Position numbers and translations under genes: made by a program. Under the pieces are notes generated by a model that was not told the origin of the DNA, did not search any database, and saw only the letters and a program-made list of their open reading frames with translations. Positions 45,561 to 55,068 of a DNA stretch of 64,000 bases are shown piece by piece (position 1 is the first letter of the stretch; each line of letters opens with the position of its first letter). This DNA is from Bifidobacterium sp. B4142 (GTDB taxonomy: Bacteria; Actinomycetota; Actinomycetes; Actinomycetales; Bifidobacteriaceae): positions 326,685-390,684 of the forward strand of contig NZ_JAFNMJ010000002.1 in NCBI RefSeq assembly GCF_026537325.1, in the 5' to 3' direction.

Positions 45561-46535
45561 ATGCGTGCATCACCGCCGATGACAACTTCCGGTGAAGAGG
45601 TCGACTATGCCCTGCGCGTCAGTGACCTGGGGAAAAGCTACGTCAAGGCTGACGGCACGGGATTCCGCCTGCAGCAGGTCACCATGGACCTGCCCATGGG
45701 CTACATCATGGGATTGATAGGCCCCAATGGTGCAGGCAAATCCACCCTGATCCGGCTCTTGCTGAACATGACCCGTCGAGACAGCGGAGCAATCAGCATT
45801 CTGGGCCGCGATCCCTCGAGTCAGGAGGAGGAGGTCAAAGCGGATCTGGGCGTGGTCTTCGATTCCATCTATTTCCTTGAGGCGTGGAAGGTCAAGGCCG
45901 TCGAGCCAGTGATGGCACCCATGTATCCCTCTTGGAGCAGTGATCGCTATCAGGACTATCTGCGTCGGTTCGGTCTGCAAGAAAACCGCAAAATCGGCAA
46001 GCTCTCCCGCGGCATGCAGATGAAACTGATGCTGGCTGTCGCCCTCAGCCACGACGCAAGGCTCTTGATTCTGGATGAGCCCACCAGTGGTCTGGATGTC
46101 CTGGCCAGGGACGAGCTCATGGATATTCTGCTGGACTACATCGGTGACGGTCGTCATTCCGTGCTGTTCTCCACGCACATCACTGCGGATCTTGAACGGG
46201 TGGCTGATTTCGTTACCTACATCAATCGAGGGTCTGTCTTCTACACCGGCCCCAAGGATGAGTTGATGGAGGCTTTCCAGATAGTGAGAGGAGGGCCGGA
46301 CGATTTGGCTAGAGCACAAATGCCGCATCTGATGGGCTTGCAGCGTTCCGCCACGGGTTTCGAGGCTTTGGTTCCTACTGAACGCTTGAAGGATTTTCTG
46401 GCATCGGCTTCTCCTGCCGCCGTGGAGCCTTCGGATGGCCGCTACCTGGTAGAGCGGGCCGACTTCGACAACATCATCAGACTGACCGCGGGCTCACCTT
46501 CCGCGACCGACAGGAATAAGGAGATGGAGTCATGA
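45561..46535 (+). CDS. ABC-2 type exporter ATPase
   Basis: ATP-binding subunit, 324 residues. Walker A GPNGAGKST, signature region LSRGMQMKLMLAVALSH (S-R-G-M variant of LSGGQ), Walker B LLILDEPTSGLD and H-loop FSTHITADL. The C-terminal 90 residues are a helper domain typical of the BcrA/CcmA/YtrB group. The start may be 45561 or ATG 45579. Four bases downstream of the regulator and overlapping the permease start by four bases, so one operon. The substrate is unknown. Confidence 0.86.
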   Translation: MRASPPMTTSGEEVDYALRVSDLGKSYVKADGTGFRLQQVTMDLPMGYIMGLIGPNGAGKSTLIRLLLNMTRRDSGAISILGRDPSSQEEEVKADLGVVFDSIYFLEAWKVKAVEPVMAPMYPSWSSDRYQDYLRRFGLQENRKIGKLSRGMQMKLMLAVALSHDARLLILDEPTSGLDVLARDELMDILLDYIGDGRHSVLFSTHITADLERVADFVTYINRGSVFYTGPKDELMEAFQIVRGGPDDLARAQMPHLMGLQRSATGFEALVPTERLKDFLASASPAAVEPSDGRYLVERADFDNIIRLTAGSPSATDRNKEMES

Positions 46536-47248
46536 AGGCGATAGCCAAGCAGATCAGGTTGGACATGCAACGTTTCTCAGGAACAGGGAGACCTTGGGTT
46601 GGTGTGCTGATTTACATGTCCGTGCCCTGCATCGGAATCCTGCTGAACCTAGTCATGGCCCTGACAGGCAATGATGGGGAAGATGCAAGGACCGCCTTGA
46701 CGGGAGCAGTGGCCGGCATGGGAATCGGACTGATTGTGGGCCAAGTATTCGGCTTGTTCGCCGATTTCAACAATATGGCAATTCGGTTGAACGGTCTGCT
46801 GCCCATAACACGTGATCACCAGGTATTCGGACGCTATGCCGCTGTAATTCTGCTGGTTCTGGTTCAGTCTTGCGGCTATGCAGTATTTTTCTTCTACACT
46901 ACTGATTCATTTTTGCATGGTCGGGACCATTGGCACGATACTGTCTTGTTTGCTCTGGGGTTGTTCCTGTTGGAATCTTTACTCTTTGCAGTAGCTACGC
47001 CCTTGTTTTATTGGCTGGAACCAGTTAAGGCAATGATAGTCTTCCTGGCGCTTCTTGGTTTGGTACCCATCATGGTCCTTATCGGCAGTTTGCTGCCCGT
47101 GGACTGGGGGACCTTCTGGAATTCAATCATGCAATTTTTGACATCCGACCTGTGGCGGCCAGTGCTCCTCGGGCTGGCCTTGATTCTGGCGGTTGAAATG
47201 GTTTCGATAGTCTTATCTCGCAAGGTCTATGTCAGGAAGGAGATCTGA
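46532..47248 (+). CDS. ABC-2 type membrane permease
   Basis: Membrane component, 238 residues, six predicted hydrophobic segments. The first ~25 residues are a cytoplasmic lead. No sequence motif beyond hydrophobicity and context identifies it; it resembles ABC-2 permeases linked to YtrA regulators. Base composition is AT-richer than neighbouring genes. It overlaps the ATPase gene and converges on thrC with a 17-base gap. Confidence 0.78.
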   Translation: MKAIAKQIRLDMQRFSGTGRPWVGVLIYMSVPCIGILLNLVMALTGNDGEDARTALTGAVAGMGIGLIVGQVFGLFADFNNMAIRLNGLLPITRDHQVFGRYAAVILLVLVQSCGYAVFFFYTTDSFLHGRDHWHDTVLFALGLFLLESLLFAVATPLFYWLEPVKAMIVFLALLGLVPIMVLIGSLLPVDWGTFWNSIMQFLTSDLWRPVLLGLALILAVEMVSIVLSRKVYVRKEI

Positions 47249-47265
47249 GCCGATTCGCTCAGGCT

Positions 47266-48747
47266 TCAGGACTGCATGACCGCGTGGCGGACGTAGTCGG
47301 ACATGTCCCCTGGATCGATGCAGTCCTGGAAGCGCACAGGTGCGTTTTCCAGGGTGCGCAGAGCCTTGGGGGGCCTGGTGTTGGTGGCCTCGGCCAGGAT
47401 GTCCATGCAGTCGAAATCGCTGTCCGGGGTCTCCAGACCCAGGGATTGACAGACCACCCTGGGGAACTTGTAAGGACTGGCCGTGGACAGCAGTACCCGG
47501 GGCACGGCAGAATCCCGGTCGGTCTGCCCGGTCATGACCTGGTAACCGCAGGCCGTGTGCGGATCGATCAGGTATCCCCGGTTCTCCCAGCAGTTGCCGA
47601 TGGCTGATGCCACCTGGTCCTCGTCGGCCCAGCCGCAGGAGAAGAGCCCGCGGATTCTGGTCATCAGGGCATCAGGCACCTGGTAGCGTCCCGTAGATTC
47701 CAAATCGCTCATAAGCGAGGCAATCAGTTTGGTGTCGCCGTCGGCCATGTAGTAGAGCATCCGTTCCAGGTTGGAGGATATCAGAATGTCCATGCTGGGG
47801 GAGGTGGTGGTGTAGAAGGGGCGGTTGCGGTCATAGACGCCTGTGGTCAGGAAGTCGTTGAGGACACGGTTGCGGTCCGAGGCCACGGTCAGGCGAGCCA
47901 CTGGAAGGCCCATCATCTTGGCATAGTATCCAGCCAGCACATCGCCGAAGTTGCCGGTGGGCACGCAGAACTCGACCGGATCCCCAGGTCTGATCACTCC
48001 CCGTTCCATCAGGGACCCGTAGGCCCGGAAGTAGTAGACGACCTGCGGGGCCAGGCGGCCTACGTTGATGGAGTTGGCCGATGAGAGAACGGTCGAGGCC
48101 TTCTCGTCCAGCTCGCGAGCCAGGTCAGCGTCGGCAAAGATGGACTTGACTGTGGACTGGGCATCGTCGAAATTGCCCCGAACCGCACAGACCCGCAGGT
48201 TGCCGCCCTGCTGGGTGACCATCTGCAGACGCTGAATCTGGCTCACCTTGCCTTGCGGGTAGAAGACGGTGATGCCTGTGCCCGGCGCATCTGCGAATCC
48301 GGCCAGCGCCGCCTTGCCCGTATCACCGGAGGTGGCGGTGAGCACCATGATCCGTTCGCCATCGTCCCCGGCCAGGGCCATCAGTCTTGGCAGAAGCTGC
48401 AGGGCCACGTCCTTGAAGGCCGAGGTGGGTCCGCAGAAGAGCTCCAGTACGAAGTCGTTGCCGCCCAGATCCACCAGAGGGGTGATTGCCGGATCGGACC
48501 ACTGTTCTCCGTAGGCTGCGTCCAGGCAGGAGTCCAGTTCTGGGGAAGAGTAATCACTCAGCAGACTCGAAAGGACCAGTTTGGCCGTGCTCTTGTAGTC
48601 CAGGCCGGCTACCGAGGCAGGGTCGATGATCTCGGCGTCCAGTTCATCGCTAACGTAGAGTCCGCCGTCAGGAGCCAGGCCTCGTCTGATGGCCTGCTTG
48701 GACGGCAGCTGCTCCTTGCCGCCTCGGGTGCTGTGGTATGTGCTCAT
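47266..48747 (-). CDS. thrC: Threonine synthase
   Basis: PLP enzyme converting O-phosphohomoserine to threonine, 493 residues, the long class found in E. coli and bifidobacteria. The PLP lysine is Lys112 in GPTSAFKDVALQ; the phosphate-binding stretch is ATSGDTGKAALAGF. Start ATG 48747 has GGAGGGG nine bases upstream; an in-frame ATG 21 bases earlier is less likely. Other Thr genes are not adjacent. Divergent from glyA, which uses threonine-linked one-carbon flow. Confidence 0.94.
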   Translation of the reverse strand: MSTYHSTRGGKEQLPSKQAIRRGLAPDGGLYVSDELDAEIIDPASVAGLDYKSTAKLVLSSLLSDYSSPELDSCLDAAYGEQWSDPAITPLVDLGGNDFVLELFCGPTSAFKDVALQLLPRLMALAGDDGERIMVLTATSGDTGKAALAGFADAPGTGITVFYPQGKVSQIQRLQMVTQQGGNLRVCAVRGNFDDAQSTVKSIFADADLARELDEKASTVLSSANSINVGRLAPQVVYYFRAYGSLMERGVIRPGDPVEFCVPTGNFGDVLAGYYAKMMGLPVARLTVASDRNRVLNDFLTTGVYDRNRPFYTTTSPSMDILISSNLERMLYYMADGDTKLIASLMSDLESTGRYQVPDALMTRIRGLFSCGWADEDQVASAIGNCWENRGYLIDPHTACGYQVMTGQTDRDSAVPRVLLSTASPYKFPRVVCQSLGLETPDSDFDCMDILAEATNTRPPKALRTLENAPVRFQDCIDPGDMSDYVRHAVMQS

Positions 48748-48949
48748 GGTTGCCTGCCCCTCCGCCATGTCGCTGAACAGATTATTACCAAGGCATTCTA
48801 CCCTGCGCGGGGGTCAGAACCATTGCTCTGCTCGGCTCGCGGAGGAAACCGTCTATGGACGTCAGGGCCTGCCAGGGGCCGGCATAGCGTACAGTATTGC
48901 CCACCAGCCCTGTATCCGAGGCTGGACCTTATAGACAAAGGAGTGACCC
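48748..48949. promoter_or_regulatory. Divergent promoter region thrC/glyA
   Basis: A 202-base gap with both promoters. On the minus strand a TAGAAT (near 48798-48803) could serve thrC. For glyA a TACAGT (48889-48894) may be the -10; the ribosome site AAAGGAG lies just upstream of ATG 48950. No riboswitch-like fold was recognised. Confidence 0.4.
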
Positions 48950-50257
48950 ATGGTCGAAGAGAACCCGGTACAGCAATCCTACGATGTCCTGAACTCTTCG
49001 ATCTCGCAGGTGGATCCGGAGATCGCTGCACTGCTGGATGGAGAGTTGGAGCGTCAACGCGGTGGTCTGGAGATGATCGCCTCAGAGAACTTCGTGCCCA
49101 AAGCCGTCCTGCAGGCTCAGGGATCCGTACTGACCAACAAGTACGCCGAGGGCTATCCTGGCAGACGCTACTACGGGGGTTGCGAGTGGGTGGATCAGGT
49201 CGAGAACCTGGCCCGGGACCGCGCCAAGGCCCTGTTCGGCGCCGAGTACGCCAACGTCCAGCCACATTCGGGCGCCCAGGCCAACGCCGCCGTTTACCAG
49301 GCACTGATCAAGCCCGGCGACACCGTGCTGGGTCTGGCCCTGGATCATGGCGGTCACCTGACCCACGGCATGAAGATCAACTTCTCCGGGCGCTTTTACC
49401 ATGCCGAATCCTACGGGGTCGATCCGGACACCTTCCGCATTGAGCCCGAGATCATCCGCCAGCGGGCTCTGGAGACCCATCCAGCCCTGATCATCGGCGG
49501 GTGGAGCGCATATCCGCGCATCGAGGACTTCGCAGCCATGAAGGAAATCGCCGATGAGGTGGGAGCCAAGTTCTGGGTGGATATGGCGCACTTCGCGGGT
49601 ATGGTGGCAGCCGGCCTGCACCCCAGCCCGGTGCCCTATGCCGATGTGGTCTCCTCCACGGCCCACAAGACCCTGGGAGGACCCCGATCCGGATTCATCC
49701 TGGCCCGTAAGGAGTATGCCAAGAAGCTCAACTCCTCGGTCTTCCCCGGCAACCAGGGCGGCCCGCTCATGCATGTGGTCGCCGCCAAGGCTGTGGCCTT
49801 CAAGCTGGCCGGCACGCCTGAATTCAAGGAGCGGATGGAGCGCACACTGGAGGGCGCCAAGATCCTGGCTGAGCGCCTGATGGCCAAGGATGTGGCCGAC
49901 AACGGCATCACCGTGCTCACTGGAGGGACGGACGTCCACCTGGTCATGGTGGATCTGCGCAACAGCGAGATGGACGGCCGCCAGGGGGAGGATCTGCTGG
50001 CCAAGATCGGCATCACCGTCAACCGCAATACGGTGCCCTTCGATCCCCGCCCGGCATCCGTGGCCTCCGGTCTGCGCATCGGAACCTCCGCCCTGGCCAC
50101 GCGTGGATTCGGCCCGGCCCAGTACGAGGAGGTGGCCGACGTGATCGGCACTGCGCTGGCCCAGGGTCCCCAGGCTGATCTGGATGCCCTCAAGGCCCGG
50201 GTGGACCGGTTGGTCGAGGCCTTCCCGCTCTATCCCGAGCTGGATCAGACCCACTGA
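48950..50257 (+). CDS. glyA: Serine hydroxymethyltransferase
   Basis: PLP enzyme interconverting serine and glycine with tetrahydrofolate, 435 residues. The PLP lysine is Lys240 in [13 protein letters not shown]. Family landmarks [22 protein letters not shown] and [10 protein letters not shown] are all present. ATG 48950 has AAAGGAG upstream. A 12-bp hairpin follows the stop. Confidence 0.96.
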   Translation: MVEENPVQQSYDVLNSSISQVDPEIAALLDGELERQRGGLEMIASENFVPKAVLQAQGSVLTNKYAEGYPGRRYYGGCEWVDQVENLARDRAKALFGAEYANVQPHSGAQANAAVYQALIKPGDTVLGLALDHGGHLTHGMKINFSGRFYHAESYGVDPDTFRIEPEIIRQRALETHPALIIGGWSAYPRIEDFAAMKEIADEVGAKFWVDMAHFAGMVAAGLHPSPVPYADVVSSTAHKTLGGPRSGFILARKEYAKKLNSSVFPGNQGGPLMHVVAAKAVAFKLAGTPEFKERMERTLEGAKILAERLMAKDVADNGITVLTGGTDVHLVMVDLRNSEMDGRQGEDLLAKIGITVNRNTVPFDPRPASVASGLRIGTSALATRGFGPAQYEEVADVIGTALAQGPQADLDALKARVDRLVEAFPLYPELDQTH

Positions 50258-50266
50258 TCGGCACTT

Positions 50267-50301
50267 GGAGGAGGGAGGTGCAGCAATGCCCTCCCTCCTC
50301 C
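50267..50301. terminator. Hairpin after glyA
   Basis: GGAGGAGGGAGG (50267-50278) pairs with CCTCCCTCCTCC (50290-50301). The loop is 11 bases; only TGTCGTC follows, so it lacks a T-run. Confidence 0.55.
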
Positions 50302-50385
50302 TGTCGTCATTGCCTCCGCTGAGGGTTACAATCGGTACAGAATATGGGTCTGGCAGGCCCGTGAGGGCGAAAGGATCTGACGAAC

Positions 50386-51690
50386 ATGAGTGAAAACGAC
50401 GACTCAGATCGCCAGGATGTGTTTGATCGGGTCTGCGCCATGGCCGATGCTGCGGCGGCTGCACAGGCAGGTCTGGCAGGTATGACCGGCCAGACAAGGA
50501 ACGCCCTCTTGCTGGCCTTGGCCGATGCGCTGATCGATCAGGCTGAGCAGATTGCCGCAGTCAATGAGCAGGACTGCGCTCAGGCTTTCGAAGAAGGAAT
50601 GAGCGCCGGTCTGATTGACCGTCTGCGCTTGGATAAGGTTCGTATTGCGGACGCCGCCCGTGGCGTGCGCATGGTGGCGGGACTGACCGATCCGCTTGGC
50701 GAGGTGGTTCGCGGCCATGACATGCCCAACGGCATGCGGCTCAATCAGGTGCGGGTTCCCCTCGGCGTGGTGGCCATGATCTACGAGGCCCGGCCCAATG
50801 TCACCATCGATGTGGTGGCCCTCTGCCTCAAGTCCGGCAATGCGGCCCTCCTGCGAGGGGGGCACGCGGCCCAGCGCACCAATCGCGCGCTGGTGGAGCT
50901 GATAGGCGGGGTGCTTCGTGAGCAGGGGTTGGATCCGGCTCTGGTGGCTTCCGTGGATCGATACGGTCGCGAGGGGGCCCAGGCTCTGATGAAGGCGCGC
51001 GGTCATATTGATCTGTTGGTGCCCAGGGGTGGCCGGGGGCTGATCCGCAGCGTAATTGAGCAGGCCACTGTGCCCACCATCGAGACCGGGGCTGGCAATG
51101 TCCATATCTACGTGGATCGCTCGGTGGACATGGACCAGGCCATTCCCATCATCATCAACGCCAAGACCCAGCGGGTGGGCGTCTGCAACGCCGCCGAAAA
51201 ACTGATCGTCCACCGGGATGTGGCCGCTGAATTCCTGCCCCGTGTGGCCCAAGCGCTGACGCAGGCCCAGGTCGAGCTGCGCCTAGACGCAGTCTCCATG
51301 GACATCCTGGCCGGGCATGGTCTGCCTGAAGAACTGCTGGTCAGCGCAGAGGAAGCCGACTGGGACCGCGAGTATCTGGATCTGAAGATAGGGGTGCGCG
51401 TGGTGGACTCCCTGGATCAGGCCATCGAGCACATCAACCGTCACTCCACCGGTCATACCGAGGCCATCTTGGCCCGGGACTACGAGGCCGTGGAGGAGTT
51501 CTCCCGTCGGGTGGATTCGGCAGTGATCATGGTCAACGCCTCAACGCGATTCACCGATGGCGGCATGTTCGGCATGGGCGCCGAGCTGGGCATCTCCACC
51601 CAGAAGCTGCATGCCCGAGGACCCATGGGTCTGCAGGAGCTGACCACCACCAAGTGGATCGGTTACGGCAGGGGGCAGGTGCGGCCGTGA
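50386..51690 (+). CDS. proA: Gamma-glutamyl phosphate reductase
   Basis: NADPH-dependent reductase of proline synthesis, 434 residues, aldehyde dehydrogenase fold. Catalytic Cys267 is in [10 protein letters not shown]. The stretch [11 protein letters not shown] precedes it, and GGHAAQRTN lies near residue 160. AAAGGA precedes the ATG at 50386. proB is not nearby. The stop overlaps the next start (GTGA). Order proA, unknown, nadD recalls the mycobacterial proA-nadD neighbourhood. Confidence 0.94.
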   Translation: MSENDDSDRQDVFDRVCAMADAAAAAQAGLAGMTGQTRNALLLALADALIDQAEQIAAVNEQDCAQAFEEGMSAGLIDRLRLDKVRIADAARGVRMVAGLTDPLGEVVRGHDMPNGMRLNQVRVPLGVVAMIYEARPNVTIDVVALCLKSGNAALLRGGHAAQRTNRALVELIGGVLREQGLDPALVASVDRYGREGAQALMKARGHIDLLVPRGGRGLIRSVIEQATVPTIETGAGNVHIYVDRSVDMDQAIPIIINAKTQRVGVCNAAEKLIVHRDVAAEFLPRVAQALTQAQVELRLDAVSMDILAGHGLPEELLVSAEEADWDREYLDLKIGVRVVDSLDQAIEHINRHSTGHTEAILARDYEAVEEFSRRVDSAVIMVNASTRFTDGGMFGMGAELGISTQKLHARGPMGLQELTTTKWIGYGRGQVRP

Positions 51691-52244
51691 ATGAGAAGAT
51701 CGAAGAGCTCTTCCAGCGCGAGCACGACAATCCGCGCATCTGGCTGAGGGTGGCTTCAGAGCGGTTGAGCCTGCTGCGGTACGTCTTTCTGGTCCAAATC
51801 GAGGACGGCATCCCGGATGCAGACCAGCGCTCCTGCCTGGAGTACGCCGACGCTGTCCTGATTGGCTGGCCTGACGAGCATGCCGATGATGTGTACGACC
51901 TGGACCAGGACCAGCTCAACCAGGTCAGGCATGACATCACCGTCATGGAGGAGCGAGTGCCGGTCTTCCGCAAACAGGAGCAGGAGGGGCGCATCGCCGA
52001 CCTGTCCGATTCATTGGTAGCCATCATCGGATGCGTGGCCCAGGTTCGTCGGGCCTACCAGCCGGGCTTCCCCCTGCCCACCTACTCCGAGATTCGCCGG
52101 GTGGTCCAGGAGGAGTGGAATGCCGACATGGAGCGGATCGATCCCGACCGGGTCAACCCCAGCGCCGAGCAGATGCGCCAAGAGGCCAAGTCTGAGAACG
52201 AGGAGAACGCCTCGAAAGCCAGACGGGAGGGCGAGCAGGCGTGA
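51687..52244 (+). CDS. Uncharacterised protein between proA and nadD
   Basis: A 185-residue hydrophilic, acidic and mostly helical protein with no signal peptide and no membrane segment. I do not recognise a family motif. The start GTG 51687 overlaps the proA stop and its own stop overlaps the nadD start (GTGA at both ends), so it is translated with both enzymes. A role in proline or NAD metabolism would be guesswork. Residues about 10-100 contain regularly spaced leucines ([11 protein letters not shown]). Confidence 0.75.
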   Translation: MNEKIEELFQREHDNPRIWLRVASERLSLLRYVFLVQIEDGIPDADQRSCLEYADAVLIGWPDEHADDVYDLDQDQLNQVRHDITVMEERVPVFRKQEQEGRIADLSDSLVAIIGCVAQVRRAYQPGFPLPTYSEIRRVVQEEWNADMERIDPDRVNPSAEQMRQEAKSENEENASKARREGEQA

Positions 52245-52930
52245 ACCGGATGATGTCTGAGCTGTCCAAGGAGGGGGAATCCGGGCAGGAGCCATCAGAT
52301 ATTGACGGGGCCTGTAGGCCTGCCCACCATAACCGCCGACCCCGGGTGGGGATCATGGGGGGCACCTTCGACCCTATTCACAATGGCCACTTGGTGGCAG
52401 CCTCGGAGGTGGCCTGGGTCTACGACCTGGATGAGGTCATTTTTGTGCCCACTGGCCGCCCGGCCTTCAAGCTGAACAAGACGGTGACCAATGCCGAGGA
52501 CCGCTATCTGATGACCGTGATCGCCACGGCCTCCAACCCCAAGTTCACGGTCTCCCGGGTGGATATTGAGCGGCCTGGCATCACCTATACCGTGGACACC
52601 CTGCGCGACATCAAGCGGATGCGCCCCGACAGCGACCTCTTCTTCATCACCGGGGCGGACGCCGTGGCCGAGATCATGCGCTGGAAGGATGCCAACCGGA
52701 TGTGGGATCTGGCCAAGTTCGTGGCCGTCTCCCGGCCCGGCTACTCCTCAAGCCTGGACGACCTTCAGGTGCCTGCCCAGCGGGTGGATACGTTGGAGAT
52801 TCCGGCCCTGTCCATCTCGTCCACGGATGTGCGCCGTCGCTCGGCCCGGGGCATGCCCGTCTGGTACCTGGTTCCGGACGGGGTGGTGCAGTACATCAAC
52901 AAGCACGGGCTCTACCGCTCAGCTTCCTGA
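52241..52930 (+). CDS. nadD: Nicotinate-nucleotide adenylyltransferase
   Basis: Makes deamido-NAD+ from nicotinate mononucleotide and ATP, 229 residues. The nucleotidyltransferase motif [11 protein letters not shown] is near residues 41-51, and the C-terminal ISSTDVRRR motif is present. An N-terminal extension of about 30 residues, Glu/Ser-rich, precedes the fold; the GTG at 52241 is favoured by the overlap with the previous stop, but the ATGs a few codons later (MMSEL) or a later start near PRVGIMGG are possible. With nadE and nadK in the same window NAD synthesis is nearly complete. Confidence 0.92.
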   Translation: MNRMMSELSKEGESGQEPSDIDGACRPAHHNRRPRVGIMGGTFDPIHNGHLVAASEVAWVYDLDEVIFVPTGRPAFKLNKTVTNAEDRYLMTVIATASNPKFTVSRVDIERPGITYTVDTLRDIKRMRPDSDLFFITGADAVAEIMRWKDANRMWDLAKFVAVSRPGYSSSLDDLQVPAQRVDTLEIPALSISSTDVRRRSARGMPVWYLVPDGVVQYINKHGLYRSAS

Positions 52931-53033
52931 GCTTTGCATTCCGCCTGACTCGTCAACACGGACTGCTCGGCTGTGTCAGCGCGCGCCATTATTATGGAGG
53001 CTGTCCGCTTCAGCGAAAACAACGTTTGGAGAT

Positions 53034-54050
53034 ATGGTGAGCGCGATACTCAAAGGCAGACCAGGAAAAAATCTCATACTTGTCACAGGCCGGACCCATC
53101 CCAGACTCGCGGCGGACGTGGCCGATCAGCTCGGCATCGACGTCCTGGAGACGACAGCCTACGACTTTGCCAACGGCGAGATGTATGTGCGTTATACGGA
53201 GTCGGTGCGTGGTGCGGATGTCTTCGTCCTGCAGACCCATTCCGACCCGGTCAACAAGTCCATCATGGAGCAGCTGATCATGATCGATGCCCTCAAGAGG
53301 GCCTCGGCGCGATCCATCACCGCAGTCTGCCCGCTCCTGGGTTACTCCCGTCAGGATAAGAAGCACCTGGGGCGCGAGCCCATTTCCTGCAGGCTCATGT
53401 TCGACCTGCTCAAGGCGGCCGGTGCGGATCGAATCATGTCGGTCGACCTGCACGCTGCCCAGTCACAGGGCTTCTTCGACGGGCCTGTGGATCACCTGAT
53501 TGCCATGCCTGTGCTGGTGGACTATGTGCGCGACCGGATGGATCTGTCCAAGGTGGCCGTGGTCTCGCCAGATGCCGGCCGCATCCGGGTGGCCGAGCAG
53601 TGGGCCCAACGCCTGGGTGGCGTGCCCCTGGCCTTCATCCACAAGACCCGTGACATCACCCAGCCCAACAAGGCTGTGGCCCATCGGGTGGTGGGCGACG
53701 TGCGCGGCTTGGACTGCGTGCTGGTGGACGATCTGATCGACACCGGCGGCACCATCGCTGAGGCCTGCAATGTGCTGGATGAGGCTGGCGCCAATTCCAT
53801 CACCATCGTGGCCACCCATGGCGTCATGTCCGGACCCGCCGTGGAACGTCTCAAGTCCTGCCAGGCCAAGGAGGTCATTCTGACCGACACGGTTCCCATC
53901 CCCCAGGAGAAGCGTTGGGATGGGTTGACTGTGCTGTCCATCGCCCCCCTGCTGGCTTCGGCCATCAAGGCGGTCTTTGAGGATGGCTCAGTGGCCCGGC
54001 TCTTCGATACGTATCCAGCTCATCACGGCCAGGGCTTCCTCTTCGCTTAA
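53034..54050 (+). CDS. prs: Ribose-phosphate pyrophosphokinase
   Basis: PRPP synthetase, 338 residues. Features: FANGEMYVRYTESVRGADVFVLQ (flexible loop region), the PRPP loop region DCVLVDDLIDTGGTI, and the catalytic stretch YSRQDKKHLGREPISC. Start ATG 53034 has a weak GGAGAT site adjacent; alternative starts within the 103-base gap from nadD are in other frames. Feeds nucleotide, NAD and histidine synthesis. Confidence 0.94.
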   Translation: MVSAILKGRPGKNLILVTGRTHPRLAADVADQLGIDVLETTAYDFANGEMYVRYTESVRGADVFVLQTHSDPVNKSIMEQLIMIDALKRASARSITAVCPLLGYSRQDKKHLGREPISCRLMFDLLKAAGADRIMSVDLHAAQSQGFFDGPVDHLIAMPVLVDYVRDRMDLSKVAVVSPDAGRIRVAEQWAQRLGGVPLAFIHKTRDITQPNKAVAHRVVGDVRGLDCVLVDDLIDTGGTIAEACNVLDEAGANSITIVATHGVMSGPAVERLKSCQAKEVILTDTVPIPQEKRWDGLTVLSIAPLLASAIKAVFEDGSVARLFDTYPAHHGQGFLFA

Positions 54051-54132
54051 AGCCTTGCCTGCCCGGCATGGCGTGGCGTAATCGTCCGGCTGTGGCATAA
54101 TAAACCTGGCGGGGCCTCAGGAGTTCCGCCCT

Positions 54133-54203
54133 TCCCCCATGGTGTAAAGGCAGCACACGGGTCTTTGGAACCCTTAGTCTTGGTTCGAATCCAGGTGGGG
54201 GAG
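54133..54203 (+). tRNA. tRNA-Gln (UUG anticodon)
   Basis: A 71-base cloverleaf without encoded CCA. The acceptor stem is TCCCCCA with TGGGGGA, the anticodon loop CTTTGGA has anticodon TTG, and the T-arm is CTTGG-TTCGAAT-CCAGG. The anticodon stem has a C-T pair at its base. A -10-like CATAAT (54096-54101) lies upstream. Reads CAA and probably CAG. Confidence 0.93.
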
Positions 54204-54270
54204 CTTACGCTCGCCGATTCCGGTCGGAGACGGCCTCCTTGGGGTCGGTGACCAACCGAAAGGAACTGTC

Positions 54271-55068
54271 TTGGCAGTCAAGAAGATCGAAACCTGGCTC
54301 ACCGACATGGACGGCGTGCTGGTGCACGAGAACACGGCCCTGCCCGGAGCTGCCGAATTCATCGACACCCTCAAGCGCAACAACCGCCAATATCTGGTGC
54401 TGACCAACAATCCCATCTACACCCCACGTGACCTTTCGGCCCGCCTTGGTCGTTCGGGCATCGACGTGCCCGAGGATCGGATCTGGACTTCAGCCTTGGC
54501 CACCGCCGACTTCGTGTCTCGGACCATGCCGCAGGGATCGGCCTATGTGATTGGCGAGGCTGGGCTGACTACGGCCCTGCACGAGGCCGGGTTCATTCTT
54601 TCCGACATCAATCCGGACTATGTAATCCTGGGCGAGACCCGGACATACTCCTTTGAGTCCATCACCACAGCAATCCGTCTGATCCTGGGCGGCGCCCGCT
54701 TCATCTGCACCAACCCTGACGCCACCGGCCCCAGTGAGAACGGCGTTCTGCCGGCAGCCGGCGCTGTGGCGGCCCTGGTGACTAAGGCCACCAACCGGGA
54801 GCCCTACTTCGTGGGCAAGCCCAATCCCATCATGTTCCGCACGGCCCTGAACAGGGTTGGCGGCCACTCAGAGACCACGGCCATGATCGGTGACCGAATG
54901 GACACCGACGTGGTGGCCGGAGTCGAGGCTGGCCTGAACACCTTCCTGGTGCTGACTGGCATCACCACACGATCCGAGGTGGAGACCTTCCCCTACCGCC
55001 CTGACCAGGTGGTGGATTCCATTCAGGATTTGATCGACATCGCCGAGAGCGGGGTGGTGGAGTTTTGA
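54271..55068 (+). CDS. HAD-superfamily phosphatase, NagD-like
   Basis: HAD-IIA hydrolase, 265 residues. Motif I is DMDGVLV, motif II LTNNP, and the last motif IGDRMDTDVVAGVEAG. NagD-like proteins act on sugar phosphates or nucleotides. The start is TTG at 54271 with AAAGGA six bases upstream; there is no ATG nearby in frame. It overlaps glmU by four bases and may support UDP-GlcNAc synthesis; the substrate is unknown. Confidence 0.85.
   Translation: MAVKKIETWLTDMDGVLVHENTALPGAAEFIDTLKRNNRQYLVLTNNPIYTPRDLSARLGRSGIDVPEDRIWTSALATADFVSRTMPQGSAYVIGEAGLTTALHEAGFILSDINPDYVILGETRTYSFESITTAIRLILGGARFICTNPDATGPSENGVLPAAGAVAALVTKATNREPYFVGKPNPIMFRTALNRVGGHSETTAMIGDRMDTDVVAGVEAGLNTFLVLTGITTRSEVETFPYRPDQVVDSIQDLIDIAESGVVEF

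Noticed and set aside
52566-53033. Upstream extension of prs inside nadD
   Set aside because: It is read out of frame through nadD. The PRPP synthetase fold begins at 53034.
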